Shown: positions 18,708 through 29,502 of the stretch, one piece after another
Numbering within the stretch: the first letter of the stretch is position 1
Layout of the letters: every line of letters starts with the position of its first letter
Assembly (NCBI RefSeq): GCF_001889605.1
Contig: NZ_CP018171.1
Location: 558,001 to 622,000, forward strand
Direction of reading: 5' to 3'
Source: Aquibium oceanicum
Lineage (GTDB): Bacteria > Pseudomonadota > Alphaproteobacteria > Rhizobiales > Rhizobiaceae
Length of the DNA: 64,000 bases
Notes under the pieces: model-generated
Seen by the model: the letters and a program-made list of their open reading frames with translations, nothing else
The model's database searches: none
Told to the model about the DNA's origin: nothing
Made by a program: the position numbers and the translations under genes

Positions 18708-20921
18708 ATGACCCTGCACATCAAGATGGACGACAAGGTCGATGCCGATCGGCTGGAGGAGATGGTCCAGGGCGTCGTCGGCGAGCCCCTCGACCGGCCG
18801 GACGGTCCGCTCAAGGTGTCGGGCATGGCGCCCTACGCGATGGACGCGCTGCCCGATGGAAGCCTTTTCGGCGTACTCGTTCGCTCCACCGTGCCGGCCG
18901 GGCGGATGACAGGCGCCGACTCCGACGCGATAGAGGCGTTGCCGGGAATACGCGCGGTCGTCATCGACGATCGCTTCCTGCGCAATCCGGCGCAGGGCAT
19001 GGCCGGCGCCGCGCCGGTCCAGGATCCCCACGCGATCGCATATTTCGGACAGCCGGTCGCGCTTGTCGTCGGGGAGACCTTCGAGCAGGCGCGCCACGGC
19101 GCGCTGATGCTCGGCCTGACGCTGGAATCCGACCGGGACGTCGTGGTCGCACCGGATTCTCCTGGCGTTGAGATCGAGACGCCCGAGAAGAAGCAGCAGT
19201 CCAGCGGCGATCTAGCCAAGGCGATGCGCGAGGCCGCCCACACGGTCGACGGGACCTACACGACACCCTCGCATGTGAGCGCCGCCATGGAGCCGCATGC
19301 CGCGATCGCCCGGTGGGACGGCGACGACGTCGTCCTGCGGGGCAGCTACCAGATGCTGCGCTTCAACCGTGCGGAACTGGCGGATTCGCTCGGCATCGAC
19401 GAGAAACACGTACGCATCCTGTCGCCTTATGTCGGCGGCGGCTTCGGCTCCAAGCTCGGCATCGCGCCGGAGGCCGTCGCGGCCGCCATTGCCTCGAAGA
19501 AGCTCGGCGCGCCGGTCGCGGTGGCGATGAGCCGCCAGCAGGTCTTCGAGACCGTCATGCGCCGCTCCGAGACGAGCCAGCGCATCCGTCTCGCCGCCGA
19601 CGCCGAAGGGCGGCTGACCGGCATCGGCCACGAGGCACTGGTCTCGAACCTGCCGGACGAAAAGTTCTCCGAGCCGGTCACCCAGGCAACCCCCTTCCTC
19701 TATCGCGGAAAAAACCGCGTGATCGGCCATCGCATCGCGCGCCTCCACCGCACTTGCGCCGGCTCCGTTCGCGCGCCCGGCGAAGCCGTCGGCGTCACCA
19801 TGCTCGAGATCGCCATGGACGAACTCGCGGTGGCGAGCGGTATCGATCCGGTGGAATTGCGCCTGCGCAACATCCCCGACGAGGACCCGACCCAAGGCAT
19901 CCCGTTCTCCTCCAACAAGCTCGCCGAGGCGCTGCGCATGGGGGCGGACAAGTTCGGCTGGGACCGCCGCAGTGCCGAGCCCGGCAGTGTGCGCGACGGC
20001 GAATGGCTGGTCGGCATGGGCATGGCCTCGGCCGTACGCGTCAACATGCTGATCGAAGCCAAGGCTCGCGTCACGCTGACATCGGACGGACGCGCCCGCG
20101 TCGAGACCGACATGACGGACATCGGCACCGGCACATACGCGATCCTGACCCAGGTCGCCGCCGAAATGCTCGGGCTTCCGGTCGAAAGCGTCGAAACGCG
20201 GCTCGGCGACACTGACCTTCCACCCGGCTCAGGCTCTGGCGGCTCCTTCGGCGCGGCCTCCAACGGCACCGCCGTGTTCCTGGCCTGCGAGGAGATCCGC
20301 CGCAGACTGTGCGACAGGCTTGGCTGCGAGCCCGGGGATCTGACGCTGAAGGACGGAAAGGCGATCACCGGCAACCGGAGCATCCCGCTCGCCGAAGTGC
20401 TGGCCGGCGAGACGATCGTTGCCGAAGGCCACGCCGAACCGGGCGAGGCGGAAGACAAGGTGCGGCAGGCGACGTTCGGCAGCTATTTCGCCGAGGTCGG
20501 CGTCAATTCGGTTACCGGCGAGACGCGGGTCCGGCGCATGCTCGGCGTCTTCTCGGCCGGGCGCATCCTCAACGCCAAGACGGCCCGCTCCCAGTGCTTG
20601 GGCGGCATGACTTTCGGCATCGGAATGGCGCTGACCGAGGAGATCTTCCACGACCCGCGCGACGGCCACATCGTCAACCGCGATTTCGCCGAGTACCACC
20701 TGCCGGTCAACGCGGACGTTCCGCAGATCGACGTGGTGCTGCTCGAAGAGCGCGACGCCTGGGCGAACCCGCTCCAGGCCAAGGGCATCGGCGAACTCGG
20801 CATCTGCGGGGCGGCGGCAGCGGTCGTCAATGCCATCCACAATTCATGCGGCGTGCGAGTGCGCGATCTTCCGGCCACCCTCGACAAGGTGATCGAAGGG
20901 CTGGAGCTCCAGGGGAGGTAA
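18708..20921 (+). CDS. Aldehyde/xanthine oxidoreductase molybdopterin subunit (PaoC/YagR-like)
   Basis: This 737-residue catalytic subunit of the xanthine oxidase family binds the molybdenum cofactor. Visible motifs include PHAAIARWDGDDVVL, the ILSPYVGGGFGSKLG cofactor loop, GSVRAPGEAVG, DIGTGTYAILTQ, GSGSGGSFGAASNG and, near the C-terminus, the GIGELG motif holding the catalytic glutamate. With the two upstream genes it should form an (alpha-beta-gamma) aldehyde oxidoreductase with broad aromatic or aliphatic aldehyde use; the true substrate is not evident. No cofactor-insertion chaperone (PaoD-like) gene follows in the window. Confidence 0.94.
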   Translation: MTLHIKMDDKVDADRLEEMVQGVVGEPLDRPDGPLKVSGMAPYAMDALPDGSLFGVLVRSTVPAGRMTGADSDAIEALPGIRAVVIDDRFLRNPAQGMAGAAPVQDPHAIAYFGQPVALVVGETFEQARHGALMLGLTLESDRDVVVAPDSPGVEIETPEKKQQSSGDLAKAMREAAHTVDGTYTTPSHVSAAMEPHAAIARWDGDDVVLRGSYQMLRFNRAELADSLGIDEKHVRILSPYVGGGFGSKLGIAPEAVAAAIASKKLGAPVAVAMSRQQVFETVMRRSETSQRIRLAADAEGRLTGIGHEALVSNLPDEKFSEPVTQATPFLYRGKNRVIGHRIARLHRTCAGSVRAPGEAVGVTMLEIAMDELAVASGIDPVELRLRNIPDEDPTQGIPFSSNKLAEALRMGADKFGWDRRSAEPGSVRDGEWLVGMGMASAVRVNMLIEAKARVTLTSDGRARVETDMTDIGTGTYAILTQVAAEMLGLPVESVETRLGDTDLPPGSGSGGSFGAASNGTAVFLACEEIRRRLCDRLGCEPGDLTLKDGKAITGNRSIPLAEVLAGETIVAEGHAEPGEAEDKVRQATFGSYFAEVGVNSVTGETRVRRMLGVFSAGRILNAKTARSQCLGGMTFGIGMALTEEIFHDPRDGHIVNRDFAEYHLPVNADVPQIDVVLLEERDAWANPLQAKGIGELGICGAAAAVVNAIHNSCGVRVRDLPATLDKVIEGLELQGR

Positions 20922-21040
20922 GCAGCCGTCCGGGGCGAACTTTAATCGGGAGTATCGGCGCTGCCGCGTTTCCCCTGCCGCGTCGATGCGGTAAGGGACG
21001 ATGTTAGGCGTACGCGCACGATCCGAAGGAGCCCCGCACG

Positions 21041-21670
21041 ATGAACGGCGTCACCGTGGTCAGTCACCCGCTTGTGCAGCACAAGCTCACGATCATGCGC
21101 AAGAAGGAGACGTCCACCGCCGGGTTCCGCCGCCTGCTGCGCGAGATATCCCTGCTGCTGGGATACGAGGTCACGCGTGAGCTGGAGCTGACGACCACGG
21201 AGATCGAAACGCCGCTCCAGACCATGCAGGCGCCGACGCTGGAGGGCAAGAAGCTGGTCTTCGCCTCTGTCCTGCGCGCCGGCAACGGGCTGCTCGAAGG
21301 CCTGCTCGACCTTGTGCCCGCCGCGCGTGTCGCCCATGTCGGCCTCTACCGCGACCACGACACGCTGGAAGCGATCGAATACTTCTTCAAGGCGCCGAGC
21401 GACCTCGCCGACCGGCTGGTGATCGTCGTCGATCCGATGCTGGCGACCGCCAACTCGGCCATCTCCGCGGTCGAGAAGCTCAAGCAGCGCGGCGCGACGA
21501 ACCTGCGCTTCCTCTGCCTGCTCGCCGCACCGGAAGGCATCGAGCGCTTCACCAAGGCCCATCCCGACGTGCCGATCTTCACCGCGTCCATCGACGAGCG
21601 GCTGAACGAGAAGGGCTACATCGTGCCGGGTCTCGGCGATGCCGGCGACCGCATGTACGGCACCAAGTAG
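21041..21670 (+). CDS. upp: Uracil phosphoribosyltransferase
   Basis: This 209-residue enzyme makes UMP from uracil and PRPP. The family signature is complete: [22 protein letters not shown] at the N-terminus, the PRPP-binding loop [14 protein letters not shown] near 127-140, [13 protein letters not shown], and the uracil-binding C-terminus [24 protein letters not shown] lies about 9 bp before the ATG. It serves the same salvage pathway as deoA (thymidine/uridine phosphorolysis) and cdd elsewhere in the window, but here it is on the opposite strand from them. Confidence 0.96.
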   Translation: MNGVTVVSHPLVQHKLTIMRKKETSTAGFRRLLREISLLLGYEVTRELELTTTEIETPLQTMQAPTLEGKKLVFASVLRAGNGLLEGLLDLVPAARVAHVGLYRDHDTLEAIEYFFKAPSDLADRLVIVVDPMLATANSAISAVEKLKQRGATNLRFLCLLAAPEGIERFTKAHPDVPIFTASIDERLNEKGYIVPGLGDAGDRMYGTK

Positions 21671-21790
21671 GCCGTTCAGGATTCGCTAACCACCGCCGTC
21701 GAAACGGCTTTGCGGCGCGCCCCGGCGCCCTCCGCTTAAGTTGCCTTCAACGGCTTTGACGCCATGATCGCCGCTCCTGAAAGGTGGATC

Positions 21791-22357
21791 ATGACGCGCA
21801 AGCTGCTTGCACTCAGTGTCTCGGCCGGAATGGCGGCATCCGTGCCGCTGCTCTACCAGGCCAATCCCAACCTGTTCCACGACCTCGCCGCCGTGGGACT
21901 GACGCAGATCACCCCCGCCCCCGAGGAGGAGCGGCCGATCCCGGTCGTCAATCTTGCCGCCGTGCCGAGCCAGAAGCAGCTTACCGGCCGCCGCGTAGAA
22001 CTGACGATGGGCTCGCGCGGCCACTTCACCGGCGAGTTCAAGATCAACGGCCGCCGCGTCGACGCGATGATCGATACCGGGGCGACGCTGGTCGCCTTCA
22101 ACGAAGCCACGGCGCGCAAGGCCGGGATCAAGCTTTCTGCCGACGATTTCCGCTACCGGATCGAGACGGCGAACGGCGTCGCGCTCGCCGCCTCCGCCGA
22201 TCTGGAATCCCTCGAGATCGGCCGCATCCGCGTCGAAGGTGTCAAGGCGGTGGTGCTGAAGGACCACGCGCTCAACGACATCCTCATCGGAATGAGCTTC
22301 CTGAACCGGCTCTCGAAGGTCGAGGTCGAGAACGGGGCGATGCTGCTGGAGCAGTAG
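21791..22357 (+). CDS. TIGR02281-type retropepsin-like aspartic protease
   Basis: This 188-residue protein has an N-terminal hydrophobic segment (LLALSVSAGMAASVPLLYQ) acting as an anchor or signal. A retropepsin-like domain follows from about 75, with a single catalytic aspartate in AMIDTGATLVAFNEATAR and the second hallmark LNDILIGMSFLNRL. Proteases of this clan AA group work as dimers, each giving one DTG. Targets are unknown. I chose ATG 21791 because AAGGTGG precedes it; an upstream in-frame ATG at 21764 lacks this. It converges with deoA across 24 bp. Confidence 0.9.
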   Translation: MTRKLLALSVSAGMAASVPLLYQANPNLFHDLAAVGLTQITPAPEEERPIPVVNLAAVPSQKQLTGRRVELTMGSRGHFTGEFKINGRRVDAMIDTGATLVAFNEATARKAGIKLSADDFRYRIETANGVALAASADLESLEIGRIRVEGVKAVVLKDHALNDILIGMSFLNRLSKVEVENGAMLLEQ

Positions 22358-22381
22358 GTCCGCCGCCGCAACCGCTGCAAT

Positions 22382-23701
22382 TTATTGCGGCGCGCCGACA
22401 TGGCGCAGCACCGGCTTGCCGGGGGAAGGCCGCTTTTCGCCCACCGCGTAGGCCTCGCGCACCGCCGCGATCGCCGCCTCCGCCGCCGCGTCGTCGCGCG
22501 CATGCACCATCGCCAGCGGAGCGTCGGGACCGACCTCGCCGCAGACCGGCGCCAGGTCGCTCAGACCCACAGCATGATCGATCGCGTCACCGGGTCTGGT
22601 CCGGCCGCCGCCCAGCGCCACGACAGCGACGCCGATGCCGCGCGTGTCGATCGCCGTCACGAACCCGCTCCCCGGCGCCGGCACCGCCTTCACGACCGGT
22701 GCCGCCGGCAGGTGCGCGCGGCAATCCTCCACGAAATTCGCCGGCCCGCCGAGGCTCGCTACCATCCGCCCGAACACTTCGGCCGCATTGCCGCCGTCGA
22801 GTGCCGCGCGCGCGGAAGCCTCGCCCTCCTGCCGCGAACCCGCGAGCCCGGCCGAAACCAGCATCTCGGAGGCGAGCGCGAGCGTCACCTCCTCCAGGCG
22901 CGGGTCGCGGGCGCGTCCGGTCAGGAAGTCGACCGCGTTGATCACCTCCAGCGCGTTGCCGGCCGCCGAGGCCAGCGGCTGGTTCATGTCGGTCAGCAGC
23001 GCCGTCGTGGCGAGCCCGGCGCCGTTGGCGACCTCCACCAGGCTCGTCGCCAGCGCCACCGCGTCGCGGCCTTTGGCCATGAAGGCGCCGTTGCCCGACT
23101 TGACGTCGAGCACCAGCCCCTTGAGGCCGGCCGCGAGCTTCTTCGACAGGATCGAGGCGGTGATCAGCGGGATCGATTCCACCGTCGCGGTGACGTCGCG
23201 GATCGCATAGAAGGGCTTGTCGGCCGGTGCGAGGTTGCCGGTCTGCCCGATGATGGCGCAGCCCACCTCCCGCACCGTCCGGCCGAAGAGGTCGTTCCCC
23301 GGCTGGCTGGTGTAGCCTGGGATCGAGTCCATCTTGTCCAGCGTGCCGCCGGTATGCCCAAGCCCGCGACCGGAGATCATCGGCACATAGGCGCCGCAGG
23401 CCGCCACGATCGGCGCCAGCATCAGCGAGACGTTGTCGCCCACCCCGCCGGTCGAATGCTTGTCGACGATCGGCCCGTCGAGGTCGTCCCACGACAGCAC
23501 GTCGCCCGAATCGCGCATGGCGAGCGTCAGCGCCACCGCCTCCTCGCGGCTCATGCCGTTGAAGAACACCGCCATGGCGAGCGCCGCCACCTGCCCCTCG
23601 GTGACGCTCTCGTCCGCCAGCCCCTTCACGAAGAAGCCGATCTCGTCCGGCGTCAGCGCCTTCCCGTCGCGCTTCCTGCGGATGATTTCCTGAGGGAGCA
23701 C
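22382..23701 (-). CDS. deoA: Thymidine phosphorylase
   Basis: This 439-residue enzyme cleaves thymidine (and deoxyuridine) with phosphate to base and deoxyribose-1-phosphate. The nucleoside phosphorylase motif is intact: [25 protein letters not shown], then [22 protein letters not shown] and the KSGNGAFM segment. Length matches bacterial DeoA. It is the last gene of the minus-strand operon and starts 1 bp after the two-domain aldehyde dehydrogenase stop, indicating coupled translation. The phosphopentomutase needed to convert its sugar product for DeoC is not in this window. Confidence 0.96.
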   Translation of the reverse strand: MLPQEIIRRKRDGKALTPDEIGFFVKGLADESVTEGQVAALAMAVFFNGMSREEAVALTLAMRDSGDVLSWDDLDGPIVDKHSTGGVGDNVSLMLAPIVAACGAYVPMISGRGLGHTGGTLDKMDSIPGYTSQPGNDLFGRTVREVGCAIIGQTGNLAPADKPFYAIRDVTATVESIPLITASILSKKLAAGLKGLVLDVKSGNGAFMAKGRDAVALATSLVEVANGAGLATTALLTDMNQPLASAAGNALEVINAVDFLTGRARDPRLEEVTLALASEMLVSAGLAGSRQEGEASARAALDGGNAAEVFGRMVASLGGPANFVEDCRAHLPAAPVVKAVPAPGSGFVTAIDTRGIGVAVVALGGGRTRPGDAIDHAVGLSDLAPVCGEVGPDAPLAMVHARDDAAAEAAIAAVREAYAVGEKRPSPGKPVLRHVGAPQ

Positions 23702-23702
23702 G

Positions 23703-26132
23703 TCACACCCCGAACGGTGTCCAGATCGACTTGATGCGCGTCGCCCGGAACAGGAACTCCTCGCCCTGGCCTTGGCCCTGGCCCCCGTCGTACCAGTCGC
23801 GCGCCTTGCCGTTGTTCACCCACGTGGCCTTCAGATTGCCCGCCGACTCGCGTTCCACCATCGCGGACCCCTCCGCCGAACCGAAATACCAGCAGGCGGC
23901 GATGTCGTCGTGCTTCGCCATCACGCTTGCCAACTGGTCACGGTCGCCGGTGACGATGTTGACCACGCCGCCCGGCACGTCCGACGTGTCGAGCACTTGG
24001 TAGAGGTCGCAGGCCGCCAGCGGATGGTGCTGCGAAGGCGTGACGACGACCCGGTTGCCCACGGCGATCGCCGGCGCGACCAGCGACACGAAACCGAGCA
24101 GCGGCGCCTCGTCGGGACAGGATATGCCGATCACCTCAAACGGCTCCGGCAGCGCCAGCGCCAGCATGCGGGCCTGCGGCGCGCGCACGCGGCCGTCATA
24201 CTTGTCGGCGCGAGACGCGTAATGGATGATCCGCGCCACCGAAGCCGCCACTTCGCGGCCCGCCTGCTTTTGCGACGCGCCCGTCATCTGCGCGATCCGC
24301 GCGGCGAACTCCTCCGATCGCAGTTCGAGGTTCTCGGCCAGGAACCACAGCACCTGCGCGCGCGCATGCCCGGTCATGTCCGACCAGGCGTCCGCCTTGC
24401 GCGCCGCCTCCACCGCGTTGCGGATGTCCTTGCGGTTGCCGTAGCCCGCCTCGGTGATCAGCCGCCCCTTGGCGTCGACCACGGGATAGGAGTAGCCCGA
24501 ATCCGGCCGCGCCTGCTTGCCGCCGACATAGAGCTTTACCGTGCGGTCGAGGCTCGCGCGCGCGCCGCCCGGTCCGGCGTCGTCGTCGACCGGGACCGGC
24601 GCCGGCAGCGGCGTCGCGGCGGGGGCAGCCTTCGCCTTCTTTTCCCAGGCAGGCACCAGATATTCGAGCATGCCCTCGCGGCCGCCCTCGCGCCCGAAGC
24701 CGCTCTCCTTATAGCCGCCGAAGCCCACCGCCGCGTCGAACAGGTTGGTCGAGTTGATCCACACCACGCCGGCTTTCACCTTGCGCGCCGCGTCGAAGGC
24801 GACGTCGAGGTTCTGCGACCAGATCGACGCCGCAAGCCCATAGCGGCTGTTGTTGGCGAGCGTCACGGCCTCGCCCGGCGTGCGGAACGTCATCGAGACC
24901 AGCACCGGCCCGAAGATTTCCTCCTGCGCCAGGCTCGATGCCGGCGACACGCCGGTGAACAGGCTCGGCGGATAGAAGCAACCCTTTTCCATCGCCTTGG
25001 TGAAGTCGTCGTTGGCCCAGGACGGCTGCCAGAGGCTCGCCCCTTCCTTCACCCCGGCCTCGACCTTGGCCCGGATCGAGGCGATCTGCACCGGCGCCAC
25101 CACCGCGCCGATGTCGGTCGACTTGTCGAGCGGCGGACCGACCCGAAGCGTCTCCATGCGCGCCTTCAGCTTGGCATGGAATTTTTCCGCGATGCCTTCC
25201 TGAACGATGGCGCGCGAACCGGCGCAGCACACCTCGCCCTGGTTGAACCAGATCGCATCGACCACGCCCTCGACCGCGGCGTCGATATCGGCCGTGTCGA
25301 AGACGATGAAGGGCGACTTGCCGCCGAGTTCGAGCGACAGCTTCTTGCCGGTCCCCGCCGTCTGGCGCCGCAGGATGCGGCCCACCTCGGTCGAGCCGGT
25401 GAAGGCGAGCTTCGCCAGCCCATCGTGTCCGGCCACCAGTGCGCCGGTCTTGCCGCCGCCGTTGACCAGGTTGAACACGCCCGCCGGCAGTCCCGCCTCG
25501 GCGCAGATCTCGGCGAAGGCGATCGCGGTCAGCGGCGTATGCTCGGCCGATTTCAGCACCATGGTGCAGCCCGCCGCCAGCGCCGGCGCCACCTTCCAGG
25601 CCAGCATCAGCAGCGGAAAATTCCACGGGATGATCTGCCCGCACACGCCTGCCGGCACATGGTCGGGAAACTCCTCGTCGCGCAACTCCGCCCAGCCGGC
25701 GTGGTGGTAGAAATGCCGCGCCACCAGCGGCACGTCGATGTCGCGCGTCTCGCGGATCGGCTTGCCGTTGTCCAGGCTCTCCAGCACGGCGAGAAACCGC
25801 GCATGCTTCTGAACCTGCCGCGCGATGGCGTAGAGATGCCGCGCCCGCTCGGTCCCGGTCAGGCCCGACCACTTGGCGAAGGCCGACGTCGCGGCCTTCA
25901 CGGCGGCGTCGACCTCCTTCTCGCCGGCCTCTGCCACGTCGGCCAGCTTCTCGCCGTCCGCCGGGTTGTTGACCGCGAAGGTCTCCTTGCCGGGCTTCGT
26001 CAGCTTGCCGTCGATGAACTGGCCGAACCGCCCGCCGTGGCGCGCCAGCCAGGCGCGGACATGGCCGTCCTCCTCGGGTGCCGGACCGTATTCCATTGTG
26101 TCGAGGATGTTCACGATCTCGTTCATGCTCAC
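23703..26132 (-). CDS. Two-domain aldehyde dehydrogenase in the deo operon
   Basis: This 809-residue protein is a fusion of two aldehyde dehydrogenase units. The first (about 35-500) is complete: PWNFP at 169-173, the general base E268 in LSLELGGK and the nucleophile C302 in GEVCCAGSR. An Ala/Pro linker (about 505-540) leads to a second unit (about 545-800). That unit keeps ALDH-like segments but has no ELGGK glutamate and no catalytic cysteine motif, ending in an unusual Trp/Gly-rich tail. Between deoC and deoA it most plausibly oxidises the acetaldehyde released by DeoC, with the second unit structural. The start overlaps the deoC stop by 4 bp (ATGA). Confidence 0.93.
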   Translation of the reverse strand: MSMNEIVNILDTMEYGPAPEEDGHVRAWLARHGGRFGQFIDGKLTKPGKETFAVNNPADGEKLADVAEAGEKEVDAAVKAATSAFAKWSGLTGTERARHLYAIARQVQKHARFLAVLESLDNGKPIRETRDIDVPLVARHFYHHAGWAELRDEEFPDHVPAGVCGQIIPWNFPLLMLAWKVAPALAAGCTMVLKSAEHTPLTAIAFAEICAEAGLPAGVFNLVNGGGKTGALVAGHDGLAKLAFTGSTEVGRILRRQTAGTGKKLSLELGGKSPFIVFDTADIDAAVEGVVDAIWFNQGEVCCAGSRAIVQEGIAEKFHAKLKARMETLRVGPPLDKSTDIGAVVAPVQIASIRAKVEAGVKEGASLWQPSWANDDFTKAMEKGCFYPPSLFTGVSPASSLAQEEIFGPVLVSMTFRTPGEAVTLANNSRYGLAASIWSQNLDVAFDAARKVKAGVVWINSTNLFDAAVGFGGYKESGFGREGGREGMLEYLVPAWEKKAKAAPAATPLPAPVPVDDDAGPGGARASLDRTVKLYVGGKQARPDSGYSYPVVDAKGRLITEAGYGNRKDIRNAVEAARKADAWSDMTGHARAQVLWFLAENLELRSEEFAARIAQMTGASQKQAGREVAASVARIIHYASRADKYDGRVRAPQARMLALALPEPFEVIGISCPDEAPLLGFVSLVAPAIAVGNRVVVTPSQHHPLAACDLYQVLDTSDVPGGVVNIVTGDRDQLASVMAKHDDIAACWYFGSAEGSAMVERESAGNLKATWVNNGKARDWYDGGQGQGQGEEFLFRATRIKSIWTPFGV

Positions 26133-27139
26133 GCCATCCCGTGCCGGTCGGCGGACGAATAGCGCCCGGTGACGAAGTGCTCGATCTGCCGCTCGATGTC
26201 GGTCAACAGCCCGCTGGCCCCGAAGCGGAAGAGCTCCGGCTCCAGCCAGTCGCGCCCGAGTTCCTCCTTCATCAGGAACAGCCAGGTGAGCGCGTCCTTC
26301 GCCGCACGGATGCCGCCGGCCGGCTTGAAGCCGACGCGCAGTCCCGAAAGCGCCAGATAGTCGCGGATCGCCCGCACCATCACGAGGCTGACCGGCAGGG
26401 TCGCGTTGACACCCTCCATGCCCGTCGAGGTCTTGATGAAGTCGGAGCCGGCCATCATCGTCACCATCGAGGCGCGGTAGACGTTGGTCAGCGTCTTCAA
26501 CTCGCCCGTGGCCAGGATCGCCTTCATGTGCGCTTCGCCGCAGGCCTCGCGCATGCGGCGCGTCTCGTCGTAGAGCGCCTGCCAGTTGCCGGTCAGCACA
26601 TGGGCGCGGGTGATGACGATGTCGATCTCCTGCGCGCCCTCCGCGACCGCGTAGCGGATTTCGGCCAGCCGCTGCTCGAACGGCGTGAGGCCGGCGGGAA
26701 AGCCGGTCGCCACCGAGGCGACGGGAATGCCGCTGCCGTCGAGCGCCTTTACCGCCGTGCGCACCATGGACGGATAGACGCAGACCGCGCCCGTCGTCAG
26801 CCGCCGCCCGGTCAGCCCCAGCGCCTCGACGAGATCGTCGCGCAGCGGATGGCGCGCCTTGGCGCAGAGCCGCTCGACGCGGCCGGGCGTATCGTCACCG
26901 GTCAGTGTCGTCAGGTCGATGCACTGGATCGCCTTGACCAGCCATGCCGCCTGCCACTGCTTCTTCACGGTGCGCCGCGTGCCGATGGTCGCGGCGCGGC
27001 GTTCGGCGGCCGACAGGTTCACCTCGGCGGCGTCGAACCAGTCGGCGTTGAGCGGCGTCCCGTCGTTGCGCGCGTGCGGCTGGTGAAGCTTCACCGGCCC
27101 GGCCGCCGCGGCGACGGGCTCTCCGGTTCTCATGTTCAT
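26129..27139 (-). CDS. deoC: Deoxyribose-phosphate aldolase
   Basis: This 336-residue class I aldolase splits deoxyribose-5-phosphate into glyceraldehyde-3-phosphate and acetaldehyde. Motifs are CIDLTTLTGDDT, VCVYPSMV, VATGFPAG, EIDIVI and the Schiff-base lysine region DFIKTSTGM, then GFKPAGGIR. It is longer than E. coli DeoC because of an N-terminal extension of about 60 residues, as in many rhizobial and eukaryotic-like forms. The ATG at 27139 overlaps the punA stop as TGATG; the open frame continues upstream inside punA but is not protein-like. The downstream aldehyde dehydrogenase could use its acetaldehyde product. Confidence 0.95.
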   Translation of the reverse strand: MNMRTGEPVAAAAGPVKLHQPHARNDGTPLNADWFDAAEVNLSAAERRAATIGTRRTVKKQWQAAWLVKAIQCIDLTTLTGDDTPGRVERLCAKARHPLRDDLVEALGLTGRRLTTGAVCVYPSMVRTAVKALDGSGIPVASVATGFPAGLTPFEQRLAEIRYAVAEGAQEIDIVITRAHVLTGNWQALYDETRRMREACGEAHMKAILATGELKTLTNVYRASMVTMMAGSDFIKTSTGMEGVNATLPVSLVMVRAIRDYLALSGLRVGFKPAGGIRAAKDALTWLFLMKEELGRDWLEPELFRFGASGLLTDIERQIEHFVTGRYSSADRHGMA

Positions 27140-27933
27140 CAAAGGTCTCCGATCGCCTTGCGCAGGATCGTGGCGAGGCGGGCGCCGCCTTGCGGCGCCA
27201 TGTCCTTCGTCTCCTGATGCGACAGTTCCGCGCCGGTCATGCCGGCGGCGAGGTTGGTGATGACCGAACAGGCGGCGACGCGCAGGCCGAGGAAGCGGCC
27301 GAGGATCACCTCCGGCACGGTCGACATGCCCACCGCGTCGGCGCCGAAAGTGCGCGCCATGCGGATTTCGGCCGGCGTCTCGAAGGAGGGGCCCGAAAAC
27401 CACATGTAGACGCCCTGGTTCAGCGGCGTGTCGGTGTCCGCCGCGGCCTTTTCCAGCGCGCCGCGCATGTCGGCGTCGTACGCGCCGGTCAGGCCGACGA
27501 AGCGCCGGTCGGTCGGCTCCCCGAACAGGGGATTCGAGCCCGAGAAATTGATGTGATCTGTTATCAGCATCACCGAACCCGGCCCCATTTCGGGGCGCAG
27601 CGATCCGGCGGCGTTGGTCAGCATCAGTTTCCTGATCCCCACGCCGGCCAGCGCCTCCAGCGCCGGGCGCATGGCGGCCGCGTTGCCGTGCTCGTAGTAG
27701 TGGGAGCGTCCCGCCAGCATCAGCACCGGCACGCCCGAAAACAATCCGCCGACGATCTCGCCCGCATGGCCAGAGACTCCGCTCTTCGGAAAGCCTGGCA
27801 GATCGCCGTATAGCACCCGCACCGGGTCCGAAACCTCCTCGACCAGGCCGCCAAGTCCCGATCCGAGCACGAGCGCGATCTCGGGCGCCAGCCCGTTCAG
27901 CTTCTCGACGAGATGGTCGACCGCGGTCTTCAT
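27139..27933 (-). CDS. punA: Purine nucleoside phosphorylase
   Basis: This 264-residue enzyme belongs to the trimeric PNP/MTAP family, which phosphorolyses (deoxy)inosine and (deoxy)guanosine. Motifs are ALVLGSGLGGLVEEV, LAGRSHYYEHGN, MLTNAAGSL, the purine-site stretch VYMWFSGPSFETPAEIRM and VGMSTVPEVILGR. It is coupled to deoC downstream by a one-base overlap and follows cdd by 13 bp. Inosine from the adenosine deaminase at 16.1-17.1 kb would be a natural substrate. Confidence 0.95.
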   Translation of the reverse strand: MKTAVDHLVEKLNGLAPEIALVLGSGLGGLVEEVSDPVRVLYGDLPGFPKSGVSGHAGEIVGGLFSGVPVLMLAGRSHYYEHGNAAAMRPALEALAGVGIRKLMLTNAAGSLRPEMGPGSVMLITDHINFSGSNPLFGEPTDRRFVGLTGAYDADMRGALEKAAADTDTPLNQGVYMWFSGPSFETPAEIRMARTFGADAVGMSTVPEVILGRFLGLRVAACSVITNLAAGMTGAELSHQETKDMAPQGGARLATILRKAIGDL

Positions 27934-27946
27934 GTCAGCCGGGTCC

Positions 27947-28351
27947 TCATTTCAGGATGTCTCCCTGGAAACCGAGCGGCAACATGGCGCCCAGCGTCGT
28001 GGTTTTGACTATACCCTGCTCGTTGCACAAATGCAGCCTCGTCTCCGGCCGGGCGAACTCCGCAAGCCGCTGGCGGCAACCGCCGCAAGGCGTTACCTGC
28101 GCCATGCGCTCCGCCACCACCGCCACCTCGGCGATCTCGCCGCCTCCATCCATGATGAAATGGGCGAGTGCCGTCGTCTCCGCGCACCAGCCTTCCGGAT
28201 AGGACGCGACCTCGATGTTGGCGCCCGCGAACACCCGGCCGTCGCTGGTACGGATGGCGGCCCCGACCGGAAACTTCGAATAAGGAGCATAGGCCTTGGC
28301 CATCGCCGCCCTGGCGGCTTCGAAGAGGTCGTGGGATGGCGAAGTGGACAT
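27947..28351 (-). CDS. cdd: Cytidine deaminase
   Basis: This 134-residue zinc enzyme converts (deoxy)cytidine to (deoxy)uridine. The zinc ligands and the proton-shuttling glutamate are visible as C56 and E58 in WCAETTAL and C89 and C92 in PCGGCRQ. Length matches tetrameric cytidine deaminases. I chose ATG 28351 (MSTSPSHDLF) with GGAAAG about 8 bp upstream; the frame runs upstream into the GACTGCC repeat region but codes for nothing credible there. It sits between the transporter permease gene and punA. Confidence 0.95.
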   Translation of the reverse strand: MSTSPSHDLFEAARAAMAKAYAPYSKFPVGAAIRTSDGRVFAGANIEVASYPEGWCAETTALAHFIMDGGGEIAEVAVVAERMAQVTPCGGCRQRLAEFARPETRLHLCNEQGIVKTTTLGAMLPLGFQGDILK

Positions 28352-28376
28352 TGGATCTTTCCGGTCATGGGCAATA

Positions 28377-28404
28377 GGCAGTCGGCAGTCGGCAGTAGGC
28401 AGTA
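28377..28404. repeat. Short inverted counterpart of the heptamer array (GGCAGTM x4)
   Basis: Four consecutive heptamers, GGCAGTC twice and GGCAGTA twice, lie 68 bp from the main GACTGCC array in inverted orientation. In RNA the two tracts could pair into a long hairpin between the permease gene and cdd. Confidence 0.85.
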
Positions 28405-28472
28405 GCAGAAAGGGCATAGTCCTCGAGAGCTACGAGCATGCTTGCGCCAGTAGCGAACCTGCGGTTCGTTCC

Positions 28473-28535
28473 GACTGCCGACTGCCGACTGCCGACTGCC
28501 GACTGCCGACTGCCGACTGCCGACTGCCGACTGCC
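28473..28535. repeat. Tandem heptamer array, nine perfect GACTGCC units
   Basis: Nine exact copies of GACTGCC run without interruption, ending 3 bp before the stop codon of the downstream-coordinate permease gene (which reads on the minus strand). The array is inside the nucleoside operon, between the permease and cdd. A small perfect hairpin (CGAACC-TGC-GGTTCG, 28454-28468) lies beside it. A second, shorter tract of the same heptamer occurs at 61850-61877. Confidence 0.95.
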
Positions 28536-28538
28536 GCT

Positions 28539-29501
<963 letters not shown>

Positions 29502-29502
29502 C

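Noticed and set aside
28352-28538. A CRISPR-like array at the heptamer repeats
   Set aside because: Units are 7 bp, directly adjacent and without unique spacers; no cas genes are present.
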